Below are positions 1 to 8,929 of a stretch of 64,000 nucleotides of DNA, piece by piece. The stretch covers positions 1,612,001 to 1,676,000 of the forward strand of contig NC_010676.1 of assembly GCF_000020125.1 (NCBI RefSeq), read 5' to 3'. Numbering within the stretch: the first letter of the stretch is position 1; the number at the start of each line of letters is the position of its first letter. This DNA is from Paraburkholderia phytofirmans PsJN (GTDB taxonomy: Bacteria; Pseudomonadota; Gammaproteobacteria; Burkholderiales; Burkholderiaceae). Below the pieces are notes generated by a model that saw only the letters and a list, made by a program, of their open reading frames with translations, was not told where the DNA came from and did no database searches. Made by a program: the position numbers and the translations under genes.

Positions 1-1049
1 CGAGCCTGCGGCATGTGGAAGTCGCGCCGGAGCCTTCGGCCGGCCGGCACGGCATGGTCGGGCAATGCGAGGCGATGCAGCAGTTGTACCGGCGCATCGA
101 CAAATGCGGCGTGACCGACGCGCCGGTATTCGTCGCGGGCGAATCCGGCACGGGTAAGGAACTGACCGCCAAGGCGATTCACGAACGCTCGCCGCGCGCC
201 GGGCGCCCCTTCGTCGCGATCAATTGCGCGGCCATTCCGCCGAGCCTGCTGCAAGCCGAACTGTTCGGCCATGAACGCGGCGCGTTTACCGGCGCGCTCC
301 AGCGCAAGATCGGCCGGATCGAGAGCGCGCACGAGGGCACGCTCTTTCTCGATGAAATCGGCGATATGCCGCATGAATGCCAGGCGGTCCTGTTGCGCTT
401 CCTGCAGGAAGGCACGATTGAACGGCTGGGCGGTAACGGCCCGATCAACGTCGATGCGCGGGTGATTTCGGCGACCCACGTCGATCTGGACAAGGCGGTA
501 GAAGACGGGCGCTTCCGCTCCGACCTGTATCACCGCCTATGCGTGCTGCGTCTGGTCGAGCCGCCGTTGCGCGAGCGCGGCGGCGACATCAAGCTGCTCG
601 CCAACTATGCGCTGAGCATGTACAAACAGGACGGCGCGCGCAAACTGCGCGGCCTGTCGAGCGACGCGATCGTCGCCATGTCGAACTATCCGTGGCCGGG
701 CAACGTGCGCGAGCTGATCAATTGTGTGCGCCGCGCCGTGGTCATGAGCGAGGGCCGCTTTATCACGGCCAGCGATCTTGGGCTGCCGGAAGCCGACAAC
801 GGGCCGGCCGTGACGCTGGCGGAAATCCGCAGCAAAGCCGAGAAAGATGCGATCGAACACGCTTTGCAGCGGCACGGCTACAAGTTGTCCGAAGCGGCGG
901 CCGAACTCGGCATTTCGCGGGCCACGTTGTATCGGCTGATGCACGCCAACCGGCTGCATCAGGAGCCGGCGGCCGGGCGCGCTTCCAACACCGCCGGCGG
1001 TGCGGATGCCGATGGCGAGGCGGAGCGGCGGGCGCCTTCGCTGGTGTGA
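1..1049 (+). CDS. Sigma-54-dependent transcriptional activator, 5' end outside window
   Basis: An enhancer-binding protein of the NtrC type that remodels RNA polymerase carrying sigma-54. The reading frame is open to the left edge (Ser-Leu-Arg-His precede the first GTG at 15), so the N-terminal sensory or receiver domain is missing. What remains is a complete AAA+ domain with Walker A GESGTGKE, the sigma-54 contact loop GAFTGA, Walker B TLFLDEIGD and arginine-finger region, then a Fis-type helix-turn-helix near the C-terminus (LSEAAAELGISRATLYRLM). The intact GAFTGA loop means it should work with sigma-54 and not sigma-70. An rpoN gene lies 23.7 kb away, but nothing shows that the two are specifically paired. 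The signal it senses cannot be read from this window. Confidence 0.95.
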   Translation, partial: SLRHVEVAPEPSAGRHGMVGQCEAMQQLYRRIDKCGVTDAPVFVAGESGTGKELTAKAIHERSPRAGRPFVAINCAAIPPSLLQAELFGHERGAFTGALQRKIGRIESAHEGTLFLDEIGDMPHECQAVLLRFLQEGTIERLGGNGPINVDARVISATHVDLDKAVEDGRFRSDLYHRLCVLRLVEPPLRERGGDIKLLANYALSMYKQDGARKLRGLSSDAIVAMSNYPWPGNVRELINCVRRAVVMSEGRFITASDLGLPEADNGPAVTLAEIRSKAEKDAIEHALQRHGYKLSEAAAELGISRATLYRLMHANRLHQEPAAGRASNTAGGADADGEAERRAPSLV

Positions 1050-1276
1050 GCGGATAAGTTCGGCGTCGCGCACTGCTTCGGCTGATTCTGCTGGCTCCGG
1101 CTTGGACCTCGGCGGTTGGAGCATCGCGGGCCGCGCATACCGCCACTCCGCGCACGCCATGGCGTGCAATGACGTGACTCGATGCGTCAGCAGCGCCGCC
1201 CGCATCCCTCGCGCCTTTCGCCGACGCCCCGGCATTGCTATGCTAAAGGCCGTTCATCCATCCTCCGGGAGCGGAC

Positions 1277-3028
1277 TTGGCCGACCCGCACGCACCGGCG
1301 CTCGAGCGCCGTTCCTCGTCCGTTCTGCCCGCTCAGGCCAGCCCGTGCGATGCGCTCGTCATCCGCGCGCAGCCTCTCAGTTCCGTCCACCCGTGCCGGC
1401 GTAAAAAACTCGCGCTGGCCGCGACCATCCTCGGTTCGAGCATGGCCTTCATCGACGGCTCCGTGGTCAATGTCGCCTTGCCGTCTATCCAGAGCGAACT
1501 GGGCGCGAGCGTGGCGGCGATCCAGTGGGTCGTGGACGCCTATCTGCTGTTTCTCGGCGCGCTCGTGCTGGTGGGCGGCTCGCTCGGCGACAAGCTCGGC
1601 CGGCGCACGGTGTTCATCGCGGGAATCGGGCTGTTCACGCTGGCCTCGATCGGCTGCGGCCTCGCGCCGGGGGCCGCCGCCCTGATTGCGGCGCGCGCCG
1701 TGCAAGGCGTGGGCGCGGCGCTGCTGGTGCCGAGCAGCCTGTCGATCATCGGCGCGGTGTTCGACGACAAGGAGCGCGGCCAGGCGATCGGCACCTGGGC
1801 CGGCGTCGGCGCGATCACCTCGGCGCTCGGGCCGGTCGCGGGCGGCTGGCTCGTCGATGCGTTTTCGTGGCCAGCCATCTTCTTCCTGAACGTGCCGATT
1901 GCGTGTGCGACGGTGGCGCTGGCGGTCATGGCCGTGCCGGATAGCCGGCAGGACGATGAGGGAAATTCGTCCACGCTTGCCGGCGGGACCACTGGACACG
2001 CGGCGGCCCGCCTCGACTGGCCGGGCGCCGCCACGGCCACCGCCGGTCTTGCCGCCCTGACCTACGGCCTGACCCTTGCCTCGGCGCGCGGCTTCGGCAA
2101 CCGCTGGGTGCTGGCGTCGATCCTCGGCGGTCTGCTGGTGCTGATCGCTTTTGTCGCGCTCGAAGCGAGAACCCGCAATCCGATGATGCCGCTCGACGTG
2201 TTCCGTTCACGCGACTTTGTCGGCGCCAATCTCGTCACGCTACTGCTCTACTTCGGCTTGGGCGGTGCGCTGTTCTTCCTGCCGTTCACGCTCATCCGCG
2301 CTTACGGTTACAGCGCGACCCAGGCGGGCGCGGCGTTGCTGCCGGTGCCGGTGACCATCGGCCTGCTGTCGCGCTTCACCGGCGGCCTGACGAGCCGCTA
2401 CGGCGCGCGCGCCTTGCTGACGGCGGGCCCGGTCGTCGCCGCGGCCGGCTTCGCGATGCTCGCGCTGCCGTGGGTCCGCGGCGACTACTGGCGCGGCTTT
2501 CTGCCCGCGCTGACCGTGCTCGGGCTCGGCATGACCGTCACCGTTGCGCCGCTCACGACGACCGTGATGACCTCGGTGTCCGCCGCCCGCACGGGTGTCG
2601 CTTCGGGCATCAATAACGCGGTGGCGCGGGTGGCGAGCCTGCTGGCGATCGCGGTGCTGGGCATCGTGTTCGTGTGGTCGCACGACGCGGCACTCCATGC
2701 GCGGCTCGATGCGCTGCATGTGCCGCAGGCAGCACGCGACGCGGCGAGCCTGGCGCAGATCGGCATGGATACGGGCTCGGCGTCGCCGGCCACCGGGACC
2801 AGTGCGTCGAAAGCGAAAACGGGCGCGGCGGATCTGACCGCGGCGCACACCGAATCCGACGCGGCTCCAACAAACGTGGATACGGCGCGAGCGCAGCCCG
2901 AGATGACGCGGGCACAAGCCGACGCCCTCGGCGCGGCATTGCGCGCGGTGGCGCTGGTGTCGGCGTTATGCGCGCTGGCTGGTGCAGCGCTGGCGTTTTT
3001 GACGATCCGCTCGCAACCGCCGGTGTAG
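1277..3028 (+). CDS. MFS efflux transporter, DHA2 (EmrB/QacA) family, 14 TM
   Basis: A 583-residue inner-membrane proton-driven exporter of the drug:H+ antiporter-2 family. The start is a TTG preceded by a good GGGAG ribosome site five bases upstream; the next in-frame Met lies inside TM1. Family motifs are visible: GSSMAFIDGSVVNVALPSI in TM1 (the D-x-x-V-V-N-V-A-L-P signature), GDKLGRR for motif A in loop 2-3, and a glycine-rich motif C (GPVAGGWLVD). Before the last membrane helix there is an unusual 70-90 residue Ala/Thr/Ser-rich insert (roughly residues 490-560), predicted periplasmic or cytoplasmic loop. It stands alone with no periplasmic adaptor or regulator adjacent, so the substrate is unknown. 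Confidence 0.9.
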   Translation: MADPHAPALERRSSSVLPAQASPCDALVIRAQPLSSVHPCRRKKLALAATILGSSMAFIDGSVVNVALPSIQSELGASVAAIQWVVDAYLLFLGALVLVGGSLGDKLGRRTVFIAGIGLFTLASIGCGLAPGAAALIAARAVQGVGAALLVPSSLSIIGAVFDDKERGQAIGTWAGVGAITSALGPVAGGWLVDAFSWPAIFFLNVPIACATVALAVMAVPDSRQDDEGNSSTLAGGTTGHAAARLDWPGAATATAGLAALTYGLTLASARGFGNRWVLASILGGLLVLIAFVALEARTRNPMMPLDVFRSRDFVGANLVTLLLYFGLGGALFFLPFTLIRAYGYSATQAGAALLPVPVTIGLLSRFTGGLTSRYGARALLTAGPVVAAAGFAMLALPWVRGDYWRGFLPALTVLGLGMTVTVAPLTTTVMTSVSAARTGVASGINNAVARVASLLAIAVLGIVFVWSHDAALHARLDALHVPQAARDAASLAQIGMDTGSASPATGTSASKAKTGAADLTAAHTESDAAPTNVDTARAQPEMTRAQADALGAALRAVALVSALCALAGAALAFLTIRSQPPV

Positions 3029-3168
3029 ATGCGCGGCGCCTGAATTACGCCTCGCGCACGGTCGCCATCCATAGTTCAGACCGCGCTGAAACATCGCTGC
3101 CCGGCGCGCTACATACTGCAGTCACGGTGCTTCACACCACGACCTTCGATTAAACCGGGAGCTTGCAC

Positions 3169-3519
3169 ATGGCGATTACCTGCTTCATCCGCTACCAGAT
3201 CGATCCGTTCCAGCGCGATGCCTTCGACGAATACGCCCGCAACTGGGGCCGCATTATTCCGCGCTGCGGCGGCCATCTGATCGGCTATTTCCTGCCGCAC
3301 GAGGGGACTAACGACATCGCGTGGGGTTTGATCGCGTTCGACAGTCTCGCAGCCTATGAAGCATATCGGGCGAGACTGCGCGCCGATACCGAGGCTCGCG
3401 ACAATTTCATGCTGGCCCAAACGAAGCGCTTCATTCTGCGCGAGGAGCGCACTTTCACCGAAGTCGTGGAAGGCACTTTGGGTGTGCCGCCGGTGCGCCG
3501 GGCGGCGGCGACGGAGTGA
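3169..3519 (+). CDS. NIPSNAP-family small protein
   Basis: A 116-residue soluble protein of the NIPSNAP / dimeric alpha-beta barrel type. It begins [13 protein letters not shown] and has the typical hydrophobic first strand, a central W-G-x-x-x-F-D segment ([17 protein letters not shown]) and an Arg-rich C-terminal strand. The ATG at 3169 is preferred over a TTG two codons earlier because a GGGAGC ribosome site sits seven bases before it. Family members are small, often of unknown function; no catalytic claim can be made. It is flanked by the MFS pump and by a 350-base gap before the MscS gene, with no sign of an operon. Confidence 0.85.
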   Translation: MAITCFIRYQIDPFQRDAFDEYARNWGRIIPRCGGHLIGYFLPHEGTNDIAWGLIAFDSLAAYEAYRARLRADTEARDNFMLAQTKRFILREERTFTEVVEGTLGVPPVRRAAATE

Positions 3520-3871
3520 TGGCGAGTGGTGAGCGTAACGGCAGCAGGGGCGGTTGCGCGGGGGGAAGGCGTGTGGGAGCGGTTGCGGTTGCAGAGACGT
3601 TTGCAGTCGCGCGAGCACTCGCGAAGGCGAGATGAACCGGAATTCCGGCGCGTCGCGGCCGGCATGGGACAATGCGGTTCTTTTCCGACGGGCAGGTTTT
3701 TTGCTTCCGCCAAGATGCCGCCGCACGGGGCTTGCCGGCTCTCCGATACCTCGTGCCAAGGACGCCCAAGGAACTTGTGCGACACAACCCGAGTCGGTTC
3801 ATGGTCACGCCGCCGAACCGGTCCGCATGTGTCGGCACAGCCTCCCGCATCTGTCCCCCGCTTTACACCCT
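3520..3871. other. 352-base gap before the MscS gene
   Basis: The frame of the MscS gene is open through this stretch, but the translation there is Arg/Cys-rich and unlike a protein, whereas a signal peptide begins at 3872. I see no convincing gene, terminator or operator here. The MscS promoter is presumably within it. Confidence 0.5.
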
Positions 3872-6541
3872 ATGCGCAAACTATTCCCAATCTGGCTTGT
3901 CTTCCTCCTCGCTTTCATCGCCGCGCCGGTTTTCGCCGCCACCGCGCCGGCCGCGCCCGCATCGTCGGCTTCCGGCGTCGGCGTCACGCTGACGCCCGAG
4001 CAGGCCCGCCAGGCACTCGCCGTCCTCAATGATCCCAAGCGCCGCGCGCAAGTCGCCGACACGCTGCAGGCCATCGCCGCCGCCGGCGCGCTGAGCGCGC
4101 CGCCCGCTTCCGCGCCCGCGGCCGCCTCGGCGCCCACCGCGGCAAGCGGCGCCGCCGCGCTCGTGCCGGCGGCGTTCAAGTCGAACGGCCTCGCCTCGCA
4201 ACTGGCCCGTCAGGGCGCGCACTGGGCCGTCCACCTCGGTACGTCGTTGCGCAGTTCGATCGCCGCATTGCTCGACGTCGCCTCGGTCCGCGCCTGGTGG
4301 AACTGGCAGTCGACCAACCCGCAAGCGCGCGCCGTGCTCGGCCACGTCGCCTGGTCGCTGCTGGCCGCGCTGATTCCCGCGCTCGTGCTCGAATGGCTCG
4401 CGCGCCGCCTGCTGCGCCGCGCATACCGGGCGCTGGCCGCGCGCCGCGAACTGGAAGAGGAAGACGACGCCGCGCGCGCCGACCTGCCCGTCGACGTCGC
4501 GCCCCAACCCGCCGACGCGCCGAACGCCGCGCCGCCCTTGCCCGCTTCTCCGGCTTCGCCGGTCAGCGCGGCGCAGGCACAAGCCGAGGCCGCGCCGGCA
4601 GGTACCTCGGCCGCCACGAAGGCTAAAGGCAAGGTCAACGAAGCCAAAGGCAAACAGAACGCCAAACACCACTGGACGCTCCTGCGCCGCCTGCCGCGCG
4701 CGCTCCTGACGATGGTGCTGCGGCTGCTGCCGCTGGTAGTGTTCGTCGGCGCGGCGAGCGCGCTCATGTCGATCTTCACCGACGACGGCACGCCGCAAGA
4801 TCGCGCGCTCGATTCGCTGGTCGATATCTACGTGCTGTGCCGGGTGATCGTGATTGTCAGCGGTTTCTTCCTGCAGCCGGCCGCGCCGCGTTTGCGCCTG
4901 CTGCGCATGAGCGATGCGTGGGCCGCCTTCATGCAGCGCTGGGTGGTGCGGATCGTCAGCGTGGTGGGCGCAGGTTCCGCGATCGCGGAGATCGCGCAGT
5001 CGCTCGGCCTGAACGACGCGGCGCATCTCGCCTTGATGAAAGTGGTTGCGCTCGCCGGCCACGTCCTGATTTCGATTCTGCTGCTGCAATGCGCGAACCC
5101 GGTCGGCGAACTGATCCGCAAGCGCGTCGCCGAGCGCAAATCGCTGGAGATCGTCGGCAATGTCTTCGCCGAGGTCTGGGCGTGGGCCGCGGTGTTCGTC
5201 GTGATGGCGCTGTGGTTCGTCTGGGCGCTCGACGTGCAGAACGGCTATCACGCGCTGCTGCACCTCGGCGGCATTTCGCTGGCGGTGCTCGTGGGCGCGC
5301 GGGTCGTGTCGATCGTGGTGTTCGGGGCGCTGGCCCGGCTCTTCAATGTGCAGGACGACGCGACGAAGTCGCTCGTGCATCTGCATGCGTACCGCTATTA
5401 CCCGCTGCTGCGCCGTGTGGTGGCGTGGGTGATCGGCGTCGTGACCGCGCTCGCGTTGTTGCAGGTGTGGGGCGTGCATGTGGTCGACCTGTTCCGTACG
5501 GGCACGATCGGGCACCGGCTCGCATCGGCGATCATCACGATCGGCGTGGCCGCCGTGATCGCGCTGCTCGTGTGGGAAGGCGTCAATGTCTCCGTCGAAC
5601 AGCGGCTCGACCGCTGGACCGCCAGTGGCGACCTCGTACGCGCCGCACGCTTGCGCACCCTGTTGCCGATGCTGCGCAGCGCGCTCTTCTGCGCGATCGC
5701 GCTGGTGGTGGTGCTGACTGGTTTGAGCGAACTCGGCGTGAACATCGGGCCGCTGCTCGCGGGCGCGAGTATCTTCGGCGTGGCGCTCGGTTTCGGCTCG
5801 CAAAAGCTGGTGCAGGATTTCATCACCGGCATTTTTCTGTTGATGGAAAACGCGATGCAGGTCGGCGACTGGGTCACGCTCGCGGGCGTGTCCGGCACCG
5901 TCGAATACCTGTCGATCCGCACCGTGCGGCTGCGCGGCGGCGACGGCTCGCTCTACACCGTGCCGTTCAGTTCGGTGTCGACGGTGAACAACACGAATCG
6001 TGGCATCGGCAATGCGGCGGTGAAGGTCAACATCGTGTTCGGGCAGGATGTCGATCTCGCCATCGACACCTTGAAAGAAATCGGCGCCGCCTTGCGCGAG
6101 GACGACAAGTTCAAGGACGGCATTCTGTCGGACTTCAGCTTCTGGGGCGTCGATGCGCTTGACGGCTCCGCCATCACGCTGGCCGGGCAAATTCAGTGCC
6201 GCGACAGCGCGCGCTGGGGCGTGCAGCGCGAATTCAACCGGCGCATCCTGTTCCAGTTCCAGGAGCGCGGCATCGAGATCGCGAACCCGCAGCGCAATCT
6301 GTTGACGTGGGATCCGGAAAGCGCGCCGGCCAGGATCGAAGCGGACGACGCGCACAAAGACGGACCGGGCTCATCAAGCACAACGCAGAACGAATCGCCC
6401 GCCTCAGCGCCGTCCACCGACGCCGCCGATGCCGGCGGCAAAGCCGACGCGCCGGTGGAAGACCAGTTGCCCGTCGATCCTAAGCCGGCTGGCGGCCCAG
6501 GAACGCCAGCAAATCCTGGTTCAACCTCTCCGCATGAGTGA
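3872..6541 (+). CDS. Large mechanosensitive ion channel, MscS family
   Basis: An 889-residue MscS-type channel, several times longer than E. coli MscS, so nearer the MscK/YbiO/YnaI group. It opens with a signal peptide (MRKLFPIWLVFLLAFIAAPVFA). A periplasmic Ala/Pro-rich domain follows, then a lysine- and alanine-rich linker around residues 200-265, then several membrane helices, and the MscS core near residues 610-780. In the core, the pore helix region reads GPLLAGASIFGVALGFGSQKLVQDFITG, and the beta domain follows (GDWVTLAGVSGTVEYLSIRT). The C-terminal 90 residues are polar and low in complexity. The start was moved to 3872 because only there does a normal signal peptide begin. The 3' end overlaps a decayed hydrolase fragment on the other strand. 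Expected role: release of solutes on hypo-osmotic shock. Confidence 0.92.
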   Translation: MRKLFPIWLVFLLAFIAAPVFAATAPAAPASSASGVGVTLTPEQARQALAVLNDPKRRAQVADTLQAIAAAGALSAPPASAPAAASAPTAASGAAALVPAAFKSNGLASQLARQGAHWAVHLGTSLRSSIAALLDVASVRAWWNWQSTNPQARAVLGHVAWSLLAALIPALVLEWLARRLLRRAYRALAARRELEEEDDAARADLPVDVAPQPADAPNAAPPLPASPASPVSAAQAQAEAAPAGTSAATKAKGKVNEAKGKQNAKHHWTLLRRLPRALLTMVLRLLPLVVFVGAASALMSIFTDDGTPQDRALDSLVDIYVLCRVIVIVSGFFLQPAAPRLRLLRMSDAWAAFMQRWVVRIVSVVGAGSAIAEIAQSLGLNDAAHLALMKVVALAGHVLISILLLQCANPVGELIRKRVAERKSLEIVGNVFAEVWAWAAVFVVMALWFVWALDVQNGYHALLHLGGISLAVLVGARVVSIVVFGALARLFNVQDDATKSLVHLHAYRYYPLLRRVVAWVIGVVTALALLQVWGVHVVDLFRTGTIGHRLASAIITIGVAAVIALLVWEGVNVSVEQRLDRWTASGDLVRAARLRTLLPMLRSALFCAIALVVVLTGLSELGVNIGPLLAGASIFGVALGFGSQKLVQDFITGIFLLMENAMQVGDWVTLAGVSGTVEYLSIRTVRLRGGDGSLYTVPFSSVSTVNNTNRGIGNAAVKVNIVFGQDVDLAIDTLKEIGAALREDDKFKDGILSDFSFWGVDALDGSAITLAGQIQCRDSARWGVQREFNRRILFQFQERGIEIANPQRNLLTWDPESAPARIEADDAHKDGPGSSSTTQNESPASAPSTDAADAGGKADAPVEDQLPVDPKPAGGPGTPANPGSTSPHE

Positions 6542-6620
6542 AGTAAAAGCCGTGGCCGGCGCCTTCGTAGACATTCAGTGACGCGCCGGGTATCAGCGCG
6601 GCGGTGGGCAGGTCGATTAC
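6480..6620 (-). pseudogene. Alpha/beta hydrolase C-terminal remnant
   Basis: The last 45 or so codons of this minus-strand frame read like the C-terminus of a non-heme chloroperoxidase-type alpha/beta hydrolase: LIPGASLNVYEGAGHGFYFT followed by HAERLNQDLLAFL and a stop. The HG pair is the usual position of the catalytic His. No matching nucleophile elbow or acid region lies upstream; the frame instead runs into the helicase gene. The remnant overlaps the 3' end of the MscS gene by 62 bases. I read it as the stump of a deleted gene. Confidence 0.6.
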
Positions 6621-6664
6621 CTGAGAGGTAACGAGGCGCGCTGACCAAGCCCCGTGCCGCCGCG

Positions 6665-8929
6665 CTATTGCACGTCCCACCAGCGTGGCAGCAAGCGCCG
6701 CACTTCCGGCCGCCGATAGCGGTCGTCGATCAGGTGCACCACGCCCTGGTCCTGCTCCGTGCGAATCACGCGTCCGGCCGCCTGCACCACTTTCTGCAAG
6801 CCTGGGTACAGATACATGTAGTCGTAGCCGTTGCCGAACCTCGTCTCCATCGTGCGACGCATCTGTTCGTTGATCTCGTTCATCTGCGGCAGACCGAGCG
6901 TGGCGATGAACGCGCCGATCAATTGCTGGCCGACCAGATCGACGCCTTCCGAAAATGCGCCGCCGAGCACCGCGAAGCCCACACCCTGGCTCATGGTGCG
7001 AAAACGCGCGAGAAAAGCGTCGCGCGCCGTTTCGTCCATGCCGGGTTCCTGCGCCCAGACCGGCAAATCCGGATGCCGCTCGCGCATCAGCGCGACCACG
7101 CGCTGCAGATACTCGAAGCTGCTCAGAAAGCCCAGATAGTTGCCCGGCTGCGCCGCGTATTGCTTCGCGATCAGATCGACGATCGGCATGAGGGAACGCT
7201 CGCGGTCGCGCCAACGCGTCGATACGTTGCCGGCCACGCGCACCTGCAACTGCTCGGCGCGAAAAGGCCCTTCCACGTCGAGCCATTGGGTCTGTTCTGG
7301 GAGGCCAAGCGTGTCGCGATAGAAATGATGCGGGTTGAGCGTGCCGGAGAACATCACCGTGGTGCGCGCGGCCGCGTAGCGAGGCGCGAGAAACGGCGCG
7401 GGAATCACGTTGCGCACGCACAGCGTGGCATTCGTTTTGTCGCGCGGCGCGTAACGGTCTGTGGCGAGCGTGATATCGAAGATTGAATGCTCGCCGAACT
7501 GCTCGGCCAGCGCGACGAAATGCATCGCGTCGAAGAAAAAACGCAGCGACGCTTCGTCGATGGAAAGCGGTGCTTCCGCCAGTTGATCGGTGACGGCGCC
7601 GATCAGATTCTGCGCGGCCGAGAGCAGTTTGCCGGGGACCTCGGCATACACCTGATAGGGCGCGGTCTGCGCGCGCTTGACGGCGTTCCACTCGCGGTGC
7701 AGCCGCTCCAGCGGCTTGCGCAAGGCGGCCGGCGCCGTCTTGCGCGCGAGCCGGAACGTGGCCTGATCGAGCGACGCGCTGTACATGCGCCGCGCGCGGT
7801 CGAGCAGATTGTGCGCCTCGTCCACCAGCACGCCGACGCGCCACTGGTTGATCTGCGTAAGCGCGTACAGCATTGCGCTGCTGTCGTAGTAGTAGTTGTA
7901 GTCGCCGACCACCACGTCGGCCCAGCGCGCCAGTTCCTGCGCCAGATAGTACGGACAGACCTCGTTGGCGAGCGCCGCTTCGCGCACCGCCGCGCGGTCG
8001 AGCCGCGGACCGGCCAGCGCCGCGCCGCGGGCCGCGTCGAGCCGGTCGTAGAAGCCGCGCGCGAGCGGACAGGATTCGCCGTTGCAGGCTTTGTCGGGAT
8101 GCTCGCAGGCTTTGTCGCGCGCGACCAGTTCAAGGGTTCTCAACGGCAGACGCGTGGCGCCTTGATGGAGTGTTTCGATCGCGTCCAATGCCAGCGCGCG
8201 GCCCGGCGTCTTGGCGGTCAGAAAGAATATCCGCTCGATCTGGTCCGCAGCGCACGCCTTGAGCAAGGGGAAAATCGTCGCGAGCGTCTTGCCGATGCCG
8301 GTCGGCGCTTGCGCCATCAAAGGCTTGCCGTCGCGCGCCGCGCGATACACCGACACCGCCAGCTCGCGCTGCCCACTGCGAAACTGCCCGTGCGGAAACT
8401 GCAGCGCGCCGAGCGCCGCGTTACGCGCGGCCCGATGCGCTTCTTCCTGCACCGCCCAATCGAGAAAGCACTCGCATTGTCCGACGAAGAAAATTTCCAG
8501 CTCGCGCGCGGTGTGCGTTTGCGTCAGCAGTACCTCTTTCTGCGTGCCGATATCGAAGTACACCAGCGCTACGGTCAACTCCGTTAGCTCCCGCATCCGG
8601 CACAGCAGATGACCGTAGACGAGCGCCTGCGCCCAGTGCAGCGTGCGGTGATTGGCTGGCATGCGTTCGAGATCGCCGCGATGCGTCTTGACCTCTTCCA
8701 CGCGGTTCGCGACGGGATCGTAGCCGTCGGCGCGCCCGCGCACGGTCAGATTGCGGTGCGTGCCGGTCAGCGTGATCTCGGTTTCGTAGCCGCTCGCGCG
8801 CCGGCCGGCCACGGTCACGTGGCCCGCCATGCCTTCGAGCGAGGTCGGCGCGGGCGTGAAGCGCAGATCCAGATCGCCACGCCTCGCGGTGAACTCGCAC
8901 ATCGCCCGCACGGCGACCACGTAGGTCAT
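6665..8929 (-). CDS. PD-(D/E)xK nuclease / Fe-S DEAH helicase fusion (XPD/DinG-like)
   Basis: A 754-residue DNA repair enzyme. The N-terminus holds a Cas4/RecB-like nuclease core (Asp68, Glu79-x-Lys81 in RADGYDPVANRVEEVKTH). A superfamily-2 helicase follows: Walker A APTGIGKT at 208-215, and DEAH at 370-373 (VLVDEAHNLLDRAR). Between them four cysteines (275, 282, 287, 325) have the XPD-type 4Fe-4S spacing, so it should unwind DNA 5' to 3'. Its start codon overlaps the stop of the FAN1-like gene by four bases (ATGA), so the two are translationally coupled. A LexA box precedes the pair, implying SOS induction. Nuclease plus helicase beside FAN1 suggests crosslink or branched-DNA repair; the substrate is inferred. 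Confidence 0.93.
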   Translation of the reverse strand: MTYVVAVRAMCEFTARRGDLDLRFTPAPTSLEGMAGHVTVAGRRASGYETEITLTGTHRNLTVRGRADGYDPVANRVEEVKTHRGDLERMPANHRTLHWAQALVYGHLLCRMRELTELTVALVYFDIGTQKEVLLTQTHTARELEIFFVGQCECFLDWAVQEEAHRAARNAALGALQFPHGQFRSGQRELAVSVYRAARDGKPLMAQAPTGIGKTLATIFPLLKACAADQIERIFFLTAKTPGRALALDAIETLHQGATRLPLRTLELVARDKACEHPDKACNGESCPLARGFYDRLDAARGAALAGPRLDRAAVREAALANEVCPYYLAQELARWADVVVGDYNYYYDSSAMLYALTQINQWRVGVLVDEAHNLLDRARRMYSASLDQATFRLARKTAPAALRKPLERLHREWNAVKRAQTAPYQVYAEVPGKLLSAAQNLIGAVTDQLAEAPLSIDEASLRFFFDAMHFVALAEQFGEHSIFDITLATDRYAPRDKTNATLCVRNVIPAPFLAPRYAAARTTVMFSGTLNPHHFYRDTLGLPEQTQWLDVEGPFRAEQLQVRVAGNVSTRWRDRERSLMPIVDLIAKQYAAQPGNYLGFLSSFEYLQRVVALMRERHPDLPVWAQEPGMDETARDAFLARFRTMSQGVGFAVLGGAFSEGVDLVGQQLIGAFIATLGLPQMNEINEQMRRTMETRFGNGYDYMYLYPGLQKVVQAAGRVIRTEQDQGVVHLIDDRYRRPEVRRLLPRWWDVQ

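Noticed and set aside
1239..1244. TATGCT as a -10 element of the first MFS gene
   Set aside because: No matching -35 box at proper spacing, so not called.
3881..6355. 824-codon open frame antisense to the MscS gene
   Set aside because: Composition is His/Arg/Gln-rich, as expected from the reverse strand of a GC-rich gene. The plus strand has signal peptide and MscS motifs.
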